This document shows, piece by piece, positions 48,125 to 57,531 of a stretch of DNA of 64,000 nt (position 1 is its first letter; each line of letters starts with the position of its first letter). Below the pieces are notes generated by a model. That model was not told where the DNA came from. It searched no databases and worked only from the letters and a program-made list of their open reading frames with translations. The position numbers were made by a program, and so were the translations under genes. Origin of the DNA: Saccharopolyspora rhizosphaerae (GTDB lineage: Bacteria; Actinomycetota; Actinomycetes; Mycobacteriales; Pseudonocardiaceae); the NCBI RefSeq assembly GCF_003931915.1, contig NZ_RSAA01000009.1, positions 124,001-188,000 on the forward strand, written 5' to 3'.

Positions 48125-48946
48125 TCAGAGGATCTGGGTGGTTTCCGCTGCTGAGGCGGGAGCGGGGTTCGCGCTCTTGACGTCGAGGAGGCGGGCCACC
48201 TCGCTGCGCAGGTGCACGAACGTCTTCGACTCGCGGGTGGTGATCTGGTCGCGGTCGCGGCCCAGCGGGATCTCCAGGTCCTTGACGATCGTCGCCGGGG
48301 ACTTCGACAGCACGAAGACCCGGTCGGCGAGGTAGATGCTCTCGTCGATGTCGTGGGTGACCAGCAGGACCGTGCTCTCGAACTGCTTGCGCACCCGCAG
48401 CAGCAGGTCTTCGAGCTCGAAGCGGGTCTGGGCGTCGACCGAGGCGAACGGCTCGTCCATCAGCAGCAGCGCTGGGCGGCAGGCCAGCGCTCGGGCGATC
48501 GAGACCCGCTGCTGCATGCCGCCGGAGAGCTGCCACGGGTACTTCTTCGCCGCGGCTGCCAGGCCGACCCACTCCAGCACCTCGTCGGCGCGCTCCCGGC
48601 GCTCGGTGCGGCCGATGCCGCGTGCTTGCAGCGGGAACTCGACGTTGGCGCGGACCGACTTCCACGGGAACAGCGAGCGGCTGTAGTCCTGGAACACCAC
48701 GGCCAGGTCGCTGGGCACGCCGTCGACCGGCTCGCCGTGCAGCTTCACGTCACCGCTGGTCGGCTTGATCAGGCCGGAGATGCCCCGGAGCATGGTCGAC
48801 TTGCCGCAGCCGGAGGGACCGACGATGCACGCGAGCTCACCGGTGCGGACCTCGAAGGTGAGGTCAGAGATGGCCTGGTGCCCGTTCGCCCCGCCGTAGC
48901 GGTGACCGAGTCCGGAGACGTCCAGCATCGTGTTCGTTCGGGTCAT
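48125..48946 (-). CDS. ABC transporter ATP-binding protein (SsuB/TauB/NrtD family)
   Basis: The 273-residue ATPase has Walker A GPSGCGKST (43-51), Q-loop VFQDYSRSLFPWKS, signature LSGGMQQRVSIARAL, Walker B LLLMDEP and the switch His in THDIDES. The FPWKSV Q-loop neighbourhood is typical of nitrate/sulfonate/taurine and related importers. It is the last gene of the minus-strand operon: binding protein, two permeases, ATPase. Three bases separate it from the permease gene. Confidence 0.93.
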   Translation of the reverse strand: MTRTNTMLDVSGLGHRYGGANGHQAISDLTFEVRTGELACIVGPSGCGKSTMLRGISGLIKPTSGDVKLHGEPVDGVPSDLAVVFQDYSRSLFPWKSVRANVEFPLQARGIGRTERRERADEVLEWVGLAAAAKKYPWQLSGGMQQRVSIARALACRPALLLMDEPFASVDAQTRFELEDLLLRVRKQFESTVLLVTHDIDESIYLADRVFVLSKSPATIVKDLEIPLGRDRDQITTRESKTFVHLRSEVARLLDVKSANPAPASAAETTQIL

Positions 48947-48949
48947 TGG

Positions 48950-49756
48950 TCAGCCTCCGACAACTTGGTCCGCCGACGCCTGCGAGGGCTGCCACCGCAG
49001 CGCACGGCGTTCCACCACGAGGAGCAGGGTGTTCAGTACGTATCCGAGGACGCCCAGCAGGACGATTCCCGCCCACATCGCCGGGAAGTCGAACTGGCGC
49101 TGGTCGAACATCAGCCGGTAGCCGATGCCGCTGGTGGACCCCACCAGTTCCGAGACGACCATCAGCACCAGCGACAACGACAGGCTGACCCGCAGGCCGG
49201 CGAAGATCTTCGGCGTCGCCGCGGGCAGCACCACGCCGGCGATCCACTGCGCGCGCGGGATCCGGAACGAGCGAGCGGTGTCGATCTTGACCTGGTCCAC
49301 CGAGCGGACGCCGTCGACGGTGTTGAGCAGGATCGGCCACACGACGCTGAACACGATGACGCTGATCTGCATCGACGAGCCGATGCCCAGCAGCACGATG
49401 AACACCGGCACCAGCACCGGGGACGGGATGGCGCGCATGAACGCCATCAGCGGCCCCACGTAGTCCAGCAGGTTGCGGGAGCGGCCGAGCAGCGTTCCCA
49501 GCGCCACACCGAGGGCCGCGGCCAGCAGCCACCCCAGCGCGACCCGGCCGAGGCTGCCGAGCATGTCGCCGGTGGCCTCGGAAGTCAGGAACAGCGCCTC
49601 CGGCGGTCCGGAGAACCACTTCTGCCCGGCGGTGGCCAGGATCTGGCTCGGCGCGGGGAAGAAGGGGTGCTGCGCGAGCTGGGTCACCAGTTCCCACAGC
49701 AGCACGACCGCGATGAACACGAACCACTGGTGGAGAAAACTGCGCGTCTTGTTCAC
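48950..49756 (-). CDS. ABC transporter permease (SsuC/TauC type), second
   Basis: The 268-residue protein has an N-terminal membrane helix and a BPD_transp_1 core. The ATPase-contact (EAA) loop is DTARSFRIPRAQWIAGVVLP, then SLSLVLMVVSEL. It probably pairs as a heterodimer with the permease at 49839-50606, since both genes lie in one operon. Substrate is not evident. Confidence 0.92.
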   Translation of the reverse strand: MNKTRSFLHQWFVFIAVVLLWELVTQLAQHPFFPAPSQILATAGQKWFSGPPEALFLTSEATGDMLGSLGRVALGWLLAAALGVALGTLLGRSRNLLDYVGPLMAFMRAIPSPVLVPVFIVLLGIGSSMQISVIVFSVVWPILLNTVDGVRSVDQVKIDTARSFRIPRAQWIAGVVLPAATPKIFAGLRVSLSLSLVLMVVSELVGSTSGIGYRLMFDQRQFDFPAMWAGIVLLGVLGYVLNTLLLVVERRALRWQPSQASADQVVGG

Positions 49757-49838
49757 AGCGCACCCCGCAACTCAGGTCCCAGTGGGTTCACGATGTCGAT
49801 TCCCGGGGCTCCAGGAGAACCGGGGATGAGGTGGCCCG

Positions 49839-50606
49839 TCACACTGCCTCCCGATCGACCGTGCTCCACGCCAGGCCGCGCTTGTGCACCGCTTCCAGCG
49901 CCTCGTTGATGAGGTAGCCGACGATGCCCGCGACGATCGTCCCGGCCAGCACCAGGTCCATCCGGCCGGCACCGGTCGAAGCGTCGAGCACGAAGCTGCC
50001 CAGCCCGGAACCGCCGCCCGCCAGGAACTCGGTGCTGACGACGAGGATCAGCGCCACCGAGGCGGACATCCGGATGCCGGTGAGCACGAACGGCGCGGCG
50101 TTGGGCAGCAGCACGGTGAACATGGTGCGGGCCCGGCCGAAGCCGAAGGACCGCGCGGTGTCCACCATCACCGGGTCGACCTCGTCCAACGCGTAGATCG
50201 TGTTGAACAGGATCGGCCACACCGCCGCGTACACCGCGAGCGTGATCTTGGTTTCCGGGCCGGAGCCGACCAGCACGATGGCCAGCGGGATCAGCGCCAC
50301 CGAGGGGATCGGCCGGAGGAACTCGATGATCGCGCGGGTGGCGATCCGGATGCCGCGCACGCTGCCCAGCAGGAGCCCCAGCGGCACGGCCACGGCGATC
50401 GAGATGCCCAGGGCGATGGCCCAGGCCAGCACGCTCGCGATGAGGTCGAGCAGGAAGGAGGGGTCGCCGAGCAGTTCGACGAACTTGGTCAGGACCACCG
50501 TGGGCGGTGGGAAGTACTGGGGGTCGACGAGCCCGGACCTGCTGAAGGCTTCCCACAACAGCAGGAAGCCCAGCAGGCCGAGCAGACCCCGGAGTGTTCT
50601 GGTCAT
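49839..50606 (-). CDS. ABC transporter permease (SsuC/TauC type), first
   Basis: The 255-residue permease has the same fold as its neighbour, with hydrophobic segments at both ends and the EAA loop DTARSFGFGRARTMFTVLLP. FLRPIPSVALIPLAI and FLAGGGSGLG are typical of the nitrate/sulfonate/taurine/thiamine-precursor import family. It starts at ATG 50606, seven bases after the binding-protein stop, and an 82-base gap follows before the second permease. Confidence 0.92.
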   Translation of the reverse strand: MTRTLRGLLGLLGFLLLWEAFSRSGLVDPQYFPPPTVVLTKFVELLGDPSFLLDLIASVLAWAIALGISIAVAVPLGLLLGSVRGIRIATRAIIEFLRPIPSVALIPLAIVLVGSGPETKITLAVYAAVWPILFNTIYALDEVDPVMVDTARSFGFGRARTMFTVLLPNAAPFVLTGIRMSASVALILVVSTEFLAGGGSGLGSFVLDASTGAGRMDLVLAGTIVAGIVGYLINEALEAVHKRGLAWSTVDREAV

Positions 50607-50613
50607 GTCCCGA

Positions 50614-51627
50614 TCAGCTCTGCGGCGGTTGGACGATCATGCTCGCCACGTCGACGTCCTTGGTGATGTAACCGAATTCCAGCATCAACCGCGGGATGCG
50701 CTGCAAGCGGGTGGCGTCTGCCTGGGCGTTCAGCTTCAGCAGTGTGATGATGGACGCAGTTTCCCGGTCGATCTTGGCGAACTTGGGCAGCAGCGGCTCG
50801 ATCTTGGCGCGATCCTGCGACTCGGCGACCGCGGAGGTCATCGCGCGCTGGAACGCCGCGACCGTCTTCGGGTTGTCCTCGGCGAACTGGGCGTTGGAGA
50901 CGTAGCCGCCCAGCGGCAGGTCCTCCAGCGGGCCGGTCGCGGTGTCGAGCACCGGCACGGCCCCGGCGTCGCGCGCGGCGAGCGTCAGGAACGGCTCCAC
51001 CACGAAAGCGGCGTCGACCTGACCGGACTTGAGCGCGTTCGGCATGTTGATGAAGCCCAGCGGCACCATCTGCGCCCTCTCGTAGGGCACCTTGTTGGCC
51101 TTCATCGCGGCCTTGACCATCAGCTCCGAGATGGTGCCCGGACCGGAGATCGCGATCCGCTTGCCGGCCAGGTCCTCCGGGGTGCGCACCCCGGAGTCCG
51201 GCGAGGACATGATCAGACAGCTGTTGGGCACCGCGGACATGCAGTCGGCGACGATCTTGAGGTTGGCCACGCCCTTGGCCTGGGCCGCGAAGATCGGCAC
51301 GTAGCTGGAGAACGTGATGTCGTAGTCGCCGCCGATGGTGCTGTTGAGCGCGGCGCCGCCGTCGGAGGCGGTGACGATCTCGACCTCGAGGCCCTCGCGC
51401 TGGAAGTGGCCGGCCTCCACGGCCAGGTACAGCGGGGCGAGTTCCGCGGTGGGCAGCGCGCCGACGCGCAGCTTGGCCTTCTCCACCTTGCCGTTGCCCG
51501 ACTGCTGCTGCTCCGCTCCGCCGAGCAGCCCGCAACCGCTGGCCCCCATCAGCGCTCCCGCGGTGGCGACGCCTCCGGCGAGTGTGATCAGGTCCCGGCG
51601 GGTCAACGGACTGTTCGTGCGACGCAT
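50614..51627 (-). CDS. ABC substrate-binding lipoprotein (NMT1/SsuA-like), operon copy
   Basis: ATG 51627 has AGGAGG seven bases upstream and gives 337 residues. The signal has a twin-arginine look (LTRRDLITLAGG) and ends at a lipobox GASGC, so it is probably Tat-exported and lipid-anchored. The mature part is an NMT1/THI5-like periplasmic-binding fold: LRVGALPTAELAPLYLAVEAG, VTASDGGAALNSTIGGDYDI (two segments) and AAQAKGVANLKIVAD. It heads the operon with two permeases and the ATPase. Its paralogue lies upstream at 52163-53176, of exactly equal length. Substrate is unknown; sulfonates, nitrate-like anions, aromatic acids or pyrimidines are all possible. Confidence 0.92.
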   Translation of the reverse strand: MRRTNSPLTRRDLITLAGGVATAGALMGASGCGLLGGAEQQQSGNGKVEKAKLRVGALPTAELAPLYLAVEAGHFQREGLEVEIVTASDGGAALNSTIGGDYDITFSSYVPIFAAQAKGVANLKIVADCMSAVPNSCLIMSSPDSGVRTPEDLAGKRIAISGPGTISELMVKAAMKANKVPYERAQMVPLGFINMPNALKSGQVDAAFVVEPFLTLAARDAGAVPVLDTATGPLEDLPLGGYVSNAQFAEDNPKTVAAFQRAMTSAVAESQDRAKIEPLLPKFAKIDRETASIITLLKLNAQADATRLQRIPRLMLEFGYITKDVDVASMIVQPPQS

Positions 51628-52162
51628 TTCGTTTCCTCCTGGCATGGCGGGGTGCGGCCCGTGGGGCCTGCGGATGGAGCGACTTGCGCGTACCGAGGCG
51701 GCTGCGGCCGGGAGGGTGGGGGTTCGTGCGCTGGGGGCTCCGAGGTGGTGGTGGCGACCGCCCTGCACGCCCTGTGGCCTCCGGATCACCGGCTGCATCG
51801 GTGCCTGGAGAACTCTAGATATCCGATCAGGGGGCGACAACGGGCCGTGATGCGCTCGTTGTGACCTGTCAACCCTCTGTGTGTCACTGGCCACCCATTC
51901 GCGGAAGCAAAGAACACGAAGCGTGTCTCCCACATCGCGAACGAGTGAGGTTCTGGTGAGAACCGGCACGTTCACGGCCTATGACGACGAAAGCCGCAGA
52001 CCTCTCGACGGGGTCGAGGTGTCTGCGGCTCGCGGTGGTCTCCGTGGCGGTTTCCGGACAGCTCCGCGCTGCGTGCGCCAGGTTCGGATCAGCTCTGCGT
52101 CGGAGGGGAACGGCGCCGGGCTCATCCCGGGGAAGGCCCGGCCCTCAGTCCTGCGGCTGAGA
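51628..52162. other. 535-base gap between the two binding-protein genes
   Basis: No gene is seen. It contains a hairpin (51992-52030) that probably ends the upstream binding-protein transcript. A TTGACA hexamer reads on the minus strand (51867-51872), but no matching -10 lies at normal distance. A separate promoter for the transporter operon is expected here. Confidence 0.5.
51992..52030 (-). terminator. Hairpin downstream of the solo binding-protein gene
   Basis: AGCCGCAGAC (51992-52001) is complementary to 52021-52030. The loop contains CCTC and GAGG, which can extend the pairing after a two-base bulge. It lies about 130 bases after the stop at 52163 on the minus strand. Confidence 0.5.
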
Positions 52163-53176
52163 TCAGGCCGGCGACGGCGGCACGATCATCTTGGCGACGT
52201 CGACTTCCTTGTCCAGGAAGCCGAAGTCCTTCATCAGGCGCGGGACCCGCTGCAGGCGGGTGGCGTCGGCGCGCGAGTTGAACTTGAGCAGCGAGATGAT
52301 CGCGGCGGTTTCCTCGTCGATCTTGGCGAACTCCGGCAGCAGCGGCTCGATCTTGGAGCGGTCCTGCGCCTCGGCCACGGCACGGTCCATCGCACGCTGG
52401 AACGCGGCCACCGTCTTGGGGTTCTCCTGCGTGAACTTCGCGGTCGCGCCGTAGCCGGTCAGCGGCAGGTCCTCCAGCGGGCCGGTGTTGGTGTCGGCCA
52501 CTGGGACCGCGCCGCTGGCGCGCGCCGCCTGGGTGAGGAACGGCTCGGTCAGGATCGCCGCGTCCACCCGGCCCTGCTGCAGCGCAGCCGGCATGTTGAT
52601 GAACGGGATCGCGGCGAACTCGCACTTGGAGAAGTCCACGCCGTAGGCCCGCATGGTGGCTTTGACCAGCAGCTCCGAGATCGTGCGCGGGCCGGAGATG
52701 GCGATGGTCTTGCCCGCCAGGTCCTGCGGGGTGCGGACCTTCGAGCTCGGCGAGGTCATGATCGTGGTGGTGTTCGGCGCACCCGCGCCGCAGTCGGCCA
52801 CGATCTTCAGGTCGGCCACGCCCCTGGCCTGAGCTGCGAAGAAGGGCACGTAGCTGGCGTAGGTGATGTCGTAGTCGCCACCGATGGTGCTGGTCAGGGC
52901 CGCGCTGCCGTCCGAGGTCGTGACGATCTCGACCTCGAGGCCCTCTTCCTTGAAGATGCCGTTGCGCACGGCCAGGTGCAGCGGTGCGAGGTCGGTCACC
53001 GGCATGGCTCCGACCTTGAGCTTCGCCTTCTCGACCTGGCCGTCGCCGCCACCCGCCGATTGCGAGCCGCCGAGCAGTCCGCAACCGCTGGCCCCCATCA
53101 GCGCCCCCGCGGTCGCCGTGCCACCTGCGAGTTTGAGCAGCCCTCTGCGCGACATAGCGCGGCTGGCCAGGGTCAT
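52163..53176 (-). CDS. ABC substrate-binding lipoprotein (NMT1/SsuA-like), solo copy
   Basis: ATG 53176 has AAGGAGGA five bases upstream; the longer frame upstream is Arg/Cys-rich and unlikely. The 337-residue product is a close paralogue of the binding protein at 50614-51627. It shares MSRRGLLKLAGG (twin-arginine-like), the lipobox GASGC, KLKVGAMPVTDLAPLHLAV, EIVTTSDGSAALTSTIGGD and the C-terminal ADATRLQRVPRLM. It has its own upstream promoter candidate and downstream hairpin and no permease of its own. It may feed the same transporter with a different ligand. Confidence 0.92.
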   Translation of the reverse strand: MTLASRAMSRRGLLKLAGGTATAGALMGASGCGLLGGSQSAGGGDGQVEKAKLKVGAMPVTDLAPLHLAVRNGIFKEEGLEVEIVTTSDGSAALTSTIGGDYDITYASYVPFFAAQARGVADLKIVADCGAGAPNTTTIMTSPSSKVRTPQDLAGKTIAISGPRTISELLVKATMRAYGVDFSKCEFAAIPFINMPAALQQGRVDAAILTEPFLTQAARASGAVPVADTNTGPLEDLPLTGYGATAKFTQENPKTVAAFQRAMDRAVAEAQDRSKIEPLLPEFAKIDEETAAIISLLKFNSRADATRLQRVPRLMKDFGFLDKEVDVAKMIVPPSPA

Positions 53177-53367
53177 CGAGTCCTCCTTGCGAACGCACGA
53201 CATGGCGCGCCGGGCGGCGTGCACTCCGCTGGCTCGGCGCGGACAACCCCGCACAGGATCCCGCAGGTGCCGCTGTGCACTGTGGACTTGGCCACGACCT
53301 TCGACTGAGGCGCCGGAGCGGGCCGGTCGTCATACTCGAGTGCCGTGACAGGTGGGGTGCACAAAGG

Positions 53368-53397
53368 ACTGTAGAGGTTTGAACTATCTGCTTACAA
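53368..53397 (-). promoter_or_regulatory. Candidate promoter of the solo binding-protein gene
   Basis: On the minus strand TTGTAA (53397-53392) and TACAGT (53373-53368) are 18 bp apart, about 190 bases before the start codon. Confidence 0.4.
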
Positions 53398-53483
53398 CTG
53401 GGCGTAACTAAGCATGGGTCACACGTTTGGCCCAGCTGTTGTCCAAAGCACTCTGAAGAGTGACGGACGCCCGTATCGGGGGC

Positions 53484-53512
53484 CTGACTTGTGACGCCGG
53501 GTTAAGTATAGT
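53484..53512 (+). promoter_or_regulatory. Candidate conservon promoter
   Basis: CTGACT (53484-53489) and TATAGT (53507-53512) are separated by 17 bp. The -10 matches the vegetative consensus at five of six bases. Confidence 0.45.
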
Positions 53513-53771
53513 CTCGCCCGTCGAGGTGACTGGCCTCTGCTTCGGGGGAATGCACGTTGTGACCAGGGAGTGTGATGGCAAGCCCGGCTGACAGAGTCTG
53601 GGTCTGCGGAAACTCGATCAGCGAGGTGACGTGGACCCGCTCGTGGGTACCCGATGCGACTGCGTCGGTTCGCGGGCACACTCCCGGCACGATGATCTCC
53701 ACCGCCACGGCCAGGCAGGGCAGCTAGCCGTGGCGGTTCCGCACATGTCCGCCGCAGCGCAGGAAACAGGG

Positions 53772-56700
53772 ATGCTCAACAACGACCCCGCTACCGCAGC
53801 CGGTGCAGCCGATCCGGCTGCTACCCGGACCAAGAAGTGGTGGCTGCGCAACTGGCGCCTCCGGTACAAGATGGCCGCCGTCCTGCTCGTGCCGACCCTC
53901 GCCGCGCTGGGTGTCGGCGGGGTCCGCATCTACGAAGGCCTGAACACCCAGTCCCAGATGCAAACCATCGTCGAGCAGGTCGAACTGGCGCAGCAGGCCT
54001 CCAACCTCACGCACGAGCTGCAGCGCGAGCGGGACTTCGCGATCGTCCTGACCACAGCCAACGGCGGGAGCGCGGGAAGCGACTACGAGGCGCAGGCGAA
54101 GCGCGTCGACACCGCGGCTCAGCAGGTGCGGGCCTTCGAGTCGCAGCTCGACGGGTTCAACCCCGAGGTCCGCTTCGCCTACCAGAGCGCCGAGCACCGG
54201 CTCAGCAGCCTCCCCGCGCTGCGCGGCACCGTCGGCAGCGGCTTCACCAGCCCGCAGACGATGATCGCCTACAACTCGGTGATCGACACGCTGCTGTCCA
54301 TCAACAACCAGGTCGCCAACTCTGCGGCCAACACCGCCACCGCGCAGACCGCTCGCGCGGCCGACTCCCTCGGCCAGGCCAAGGAGCAGCTCGCGCGGCA
54401 GCGTTCGATCCTGCTCAGCGCTTCGCTGAGGAACCAGTTCCTGACCGGTCAGTCCGAGCAGATGCGCACCGCCGATGCTCGCTACGAAGCGGCCTACGGC
54501 GAGTTCGAGTCCGCGGCCACCCAGGAGCAGCGCTCCCTGTTCGCCGAGCGCGTGGCCGGTGCGGCGATCGACCGCACCGAGCAGATGGAGCAGAGCGCCC
54601 TGATCGCCTACGAGAACGATCAGCAGGACCAGAACCTCGGCGTCTCGCCCGCCGACTGGGGCCAGCAGTCCGGCCAGCGCACCGACCTCGTCCGCGAGGT
54701 CGAGTCCGATGTGCTCGACGACCTGCACTCCGACGCCACCGCGCTGTCCGACTCGGCCACCTGGACGCTGATCCGCGACTCCGCGCTGGTGGCGCTGCTG
54801 CTGATCGTGGCCTTCGGCGTGGCGACCTTCATCGCCCGCTCGATGCTGCGGCCGCTGCGCACGCTGCGCTACAGCGCGCTGGAGATCGCGCAGCAGAGCC
54901 TGCCGGACGCGATCAACCGGGTCACCGAGAGTCCGAGCGCCTCGCAGCAGACCACGGTGCCGACCGTGCCGGTCTACACCGACGAGGAGATCGGCCAGGT
55001 CGCCCGCACCTTCGACGCGGTGCACCAGCAGGCGCTGCGGCTGGCCGTCGAGCAGGCCATGCTGCGCAACAACGTCAACGACCTGTTCGTCAACCTCGCC
55101 CGCCGGTCGCAGACGCTGGTGCAGCGCCAGCTGGCGCTGATCGACCGCCTGGAGCAGGACGAGCAGGACCCGGACCAGCTCTCGAGCCTCTTCGAGCTGG
55201 ACCACCTGGCCACCCGCATGCGGCGGAACAACGAGAACCTGCTGATCCTCGGCGGCACCGACCTCACCCGGCGCACGATGCGGCCGGTCCCGCTCAACGA
55301 GGTCCTCGGCGCCGCGGTCTCCGAGGTCGAGCAGTACGCGCGGGTCGCCGTGGTCGACGCCCCGGAGCTGGCCTTGCAGGGCCGCGTGGTCAACGACTTC
55401 GTGCACCTCGTCGCCGAGCTGCTGGAGAACGCCACGGTGTTCTCCAACCCGGACACCGAGGTCACCGTCCGCACCGCCTACCGCCGCCAGCAGCTGGTCA
55501 TCGAGATCCGCGACCGCGGCGTGGGCATCGACGCCGGTGAGCTCGACGAGATCAACGAGCGGCTGGTTCGGCCGCCGGACATCGACGTCGCGGTCTCCCG
55601 CCGCATGGGCCTGTTCGTGGTCGGTCAGCTGGCCCGCAGGCACAACATCCAGGTCGAGCTCGACAACAACGAAGGTCTCGAGGGGGGCGTCACCGCCACC
55701 GTGCGCCTCAGCGGCGAGCTCGTCGTGCAGCTCACCCCGGACGGGCCGGTGCCGATGCCCGACATGCCGCGCACGGTGCAGCCCGAGGAGCGCGGTTCGC
55801 TCACCGAGACCGGCACCCAGCTGGGGCTGGCCGCCGCCTTCGGCGGTCGCTCCCCGGCGGGCGCCAACGGTCAGCAGCCGAGCCTCGACGCGCCCACCCA
55901 CCGCGCGGACCTGCCGAGCTTGAGCGGTTCGGAGCAGGCGACCTCGTTCACGACGATGAACCAGGCGGCGGCCGACTCGGACGCTTCCCTGCCAGGTGCC
56001 GCACCGTTCCCGGGCCAGGACGCCTCCGGTGGTCCGGGGGGCGACGACTCGAACCTGCCCGCGCAGTACTCCGTGACGATGTCCTCCGGCGATGCGTTCG
56101 GTGCTACGAGCGTCCCCCAATGGGAGGATGACGCCCGGGCGCCCCACGACGACGGTGTCGGGGCGGAAGCCTGGCCGGACATCGACCCGGGCTTCGACGG
56201 GCAGTGCGGTGCGCCGTCGGAGACCTCCTCGACCGACCTGTTCCACAGCCCGTTCGAGGCGGAGAAGTCCCACTTCGCCCCGTCCCAGCCGTTCGGCTCC
56301 GAGACCAGCCCGAACGGCTTCAGCGGAGGCTTGAACGGGAACGAGCCCGACAGCGGCTCCTTGAACGGCAACGGCCTCAACGGCGGTGGGATCGGCACGG
56401 CCTTCGGCGGCAGCTTCGAGGGCGCCCCAGGGAACGGAAGCCGGTCCGAGTCGGCGTCGGAGTCCTGGGAGTCCGAGAACGCATCGCTGCGGGAGACCTC
56501 CGGTCCGGAACACCCGGGCTTCGACGGCGGGTCGACGGCTTACGCCGACGACGAGCCGAGGGAGTCCTGGGACGTGGACGATGCGCCTACCCAACGCCTG
56601 CCGATCTACGAAGCCGTGCTCTCGCAGTGGTTCCGCGAGTCCGACGTCGAGGACTCCAGCCCCGCCGCTGCCCCCAAGCCCGCCGAACCGGACGGCGCCG

Positions 56701-57071
56701 AGTCGACCTCGGCGCAGGAACCGGTCGTCGACGAAGTTCCGCGCACCACCACGCCCGACCCGGGCTGGGGTCAAGCGGACGTCGGTTGGAAAGCCGCCGA
56801 GGCGCTCCTGCAGACCCCCGAGGTCCAGGAGACCACCGCGGCCGGACTTCCCAAGCGGGTCCCGAAGACCAACCTCGTGCCCGGCTCGGCAGCACCTCGC
56901 TCCCCGCAGACGCCCCGCCGCAAGCCCGCCGCCCCGCGCTCGGCTGATGCCGTGCGCGGTCGGATGGCGAACTTCCAGCAGGGTGTCCACCGGGGCAGGC
57001 ACGCCAAGTCCGAACCGGCTTCCACCGAACTTCCCCGCTCGAATCCGAGCCGTCCCGAGGAGCAGGAGTGA
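53772..57071 (+). CDS. cvnA: Conservon sensor kinase-like protein CvnA (NIT-HAMP-HATPase)
   Basis: I start at ATG 53772, after AGGAAACAGGG, giving 1099 residues; ATG 53745, GTG 53730 and GTG 53631 are possible. TM1 (about 34-52) follows KKWWLRNWRLRYK. A long NIT-type (nitrate/nitrite-sensing-like) outer domain comes next, then TM2 (about 338-360) and HAMP. The dimer region reads NLARRSQTLVQRQLALIDRLE and DHLATRMRRNNENLL. The ATPase domain has ELLENATVFS (about 549), DRGVGI and GLFVVGQLA. Some 400 disordered residues rich in Gly, Ser, Pro and Glu follow. CvnA starts the four-gene membrane signalling unit with a small GTPase. GTGA overlap couples it to cvnB. Confidence 0.92.
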   Translation: MLNNDPATAAGAADPAATRTKKWWLRNWRLRYKMAAVLLVPTLAALGVGGVRIYEGLNTQSQMQTIVEQVELAQQASNLTHELQRERDFAIVLTTANGGSAGSDYEAQAKRVDTAAQQVRAFESQLDGFNPEVRFAYQSAEHRLSSLPALRGTVGSGFTSPQTMIAYNSVIDTLLSINNQVANSAANTATAQTARAADSLGQAKEQLARQRSILLSASLRNQFLTGQSEQMRTADARYEAAYGEFESAATQEQRSLFAERVAGAAIDRTEQMEQSALIAYENDQQDQNLGVSPADWGQQSGQRTDLVREVESDVLDDLHSDATALSDSATWTLIRDSALVALLLIVAFGVATFIARSMLRPLRTLRYSALEIAQQSLPDAINRVTESPSASQQTTVPTVPVYTDEEIGQVARTFDAVHQQALRLAVEQAMLRNNVNDLFVNLARRSQTLVQRQLALIDRLEQDEQDPDQLSSLFELDHLATRMRRNNENLLILGGTDLTRRTMRPVPLNEVLGAAVSEVEQYARVAVVDAPELALQGRVVNDFVHLVAELLENATVFSNPDTEVTVRTAYRRQQLVIEIRDRGVGIDAGELDEINERLVRPPDIDVAVSRRMGLFVVGQLARRHNIQVELDNNEGLEGGVTATVRLSGELVVQLTPDGPVPMPDMPRTVQPEERGSLTETGTQLGLAAAFGGRSPAGANGQQPSLDAPTHRADLPSLSGSEQATSFTTMNQAAADSDASLPGAAPFPGQDASGGPGGDDSNLPAQYSVTMSSGDAFGATSVPQWEDDARAPHDDGVGAEAWPDIDPGFDGQCGAPSETSSTDLFHSPFEAEKSHFAPSQPFGSETSPNGFSGGLNGNEPDSGSLNGNGLNGGGIGTAFGGSFEGAPGNGSRSESASESWESENASLRETSGPEHPGFDGGSTAYADDEPRESWDVDDAPTQRLPIYEAVLSQWFRESDVEDSSPAAAPKPAEPDGAESTSAQEPVVDEVPRTTTPDPGWGQADVGWKAAEALLQTPEVQETTAAGLPKRVPKTNLVPGSAAPRSPQTPRRKPAAPRSADAVRGRMANFQQGVHRGRHAKSEPASTELPRSNPSRPEEQE

Positions 57072-57499
57072 ACGGGTCCGTGCAGCAACCGATGAGCAGC
57101 AACAGCTTCAGTTGGCTGATCACCGACTTCGTGCGTCGGGTACCCGGCGTGGCGCACTCGGTGGTCGTGTCCGCGGACGGTCTGCTGCTGGCCGGTTCCC
57201 AGGGCTTGCCGCGAGACCGCGCCGAGCAGCTTTCCGCCGTGGCGTCCGGTCTGGTCAGCCTCACCCAAGGTGCAGCGCGCTGCTTCGAAGCCGGTGAGGT
57301 GACCCAGACCGTCGTCGAGATGGAGCAGGGCTACCTGTTCCTGATGTCGATCAGCGACGGCTCGTGCCTGGCCGTCCTCGCCGCGCCCAACGCCGACATC
57401 GGCCTGGTCGCCTACGAGATGACCCTGCTCGTGGAGCGGGTCGGTCGTCAGCTCACGCCGGAACTGCGCGCGCAGCTGCAGGGAATGGGGCGCCGGTGA
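57068..57499 (+). CDS. cvnB: Roadblock/LC7-domain protein CvnB
   Basis: The 143-residue product starts at GTG 57068, overlapping the cvnA stop (GTGA), with GAGGAGCAGGA upstream. It is a single Roadblock/LC7 domain: FSWLITDFVRRVPGVAHSVVVSADGLLLAGS, then GLVSLTQGAARCFEAG and LAVLAAPNADIGLVAYEM in separate stretches. In related systems (MglB-like) these dimers control the nucleotide state of the partner GTPase; here that is CvnD. Confidence 0.95.
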   Translation: MNGSVQQPMSSNSFSWLITDFVRRVPGVAHSVVVSADGLLLAGSQGLPRDRAEQLSAVASGLVSLTQGAARCFEAGEVTQTVVEMEQGYLFLMSISDGSCLAVLAAPNADIGLVAYEMTLLVERVGRQLTPELRAQLQGMGRR

Positions 57500-57531
57500 T
57501 TCCGGCCGGGGAGAGCTGAGGGGAGCTGACC

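Larger units (their letters stand above)
53177..53771. other. Divergent intergenic region between the solo binding protein and the conservon
   Basis: About 595 bases without a supported gene. It holds one promoter candidate for each direction. The leader of cvnA, as I start it, would be some 250 bases long, but in-frame GTG/ATG codons at 53631, 53730 and 53745 could shorten it. Confidence 0.5.

Noticed and set aside
48125..53176. Transporter as a thiamine-precursor (ThiXYZ) importer
   Set aside because: The binding proteins belong to the broad NMT1/THI5-like fold, but no TPP riboswitch precedes either of them.
53724..57002. Minus-strand open frame of 1092 codons opposite cvnA
   Set aside because: It mirrors the high-GC codon bias of cvnA, has no ribosome binding site or recognisable domain, and its composition (Gly, Arg, Val, His) is that of an antisense shadow.
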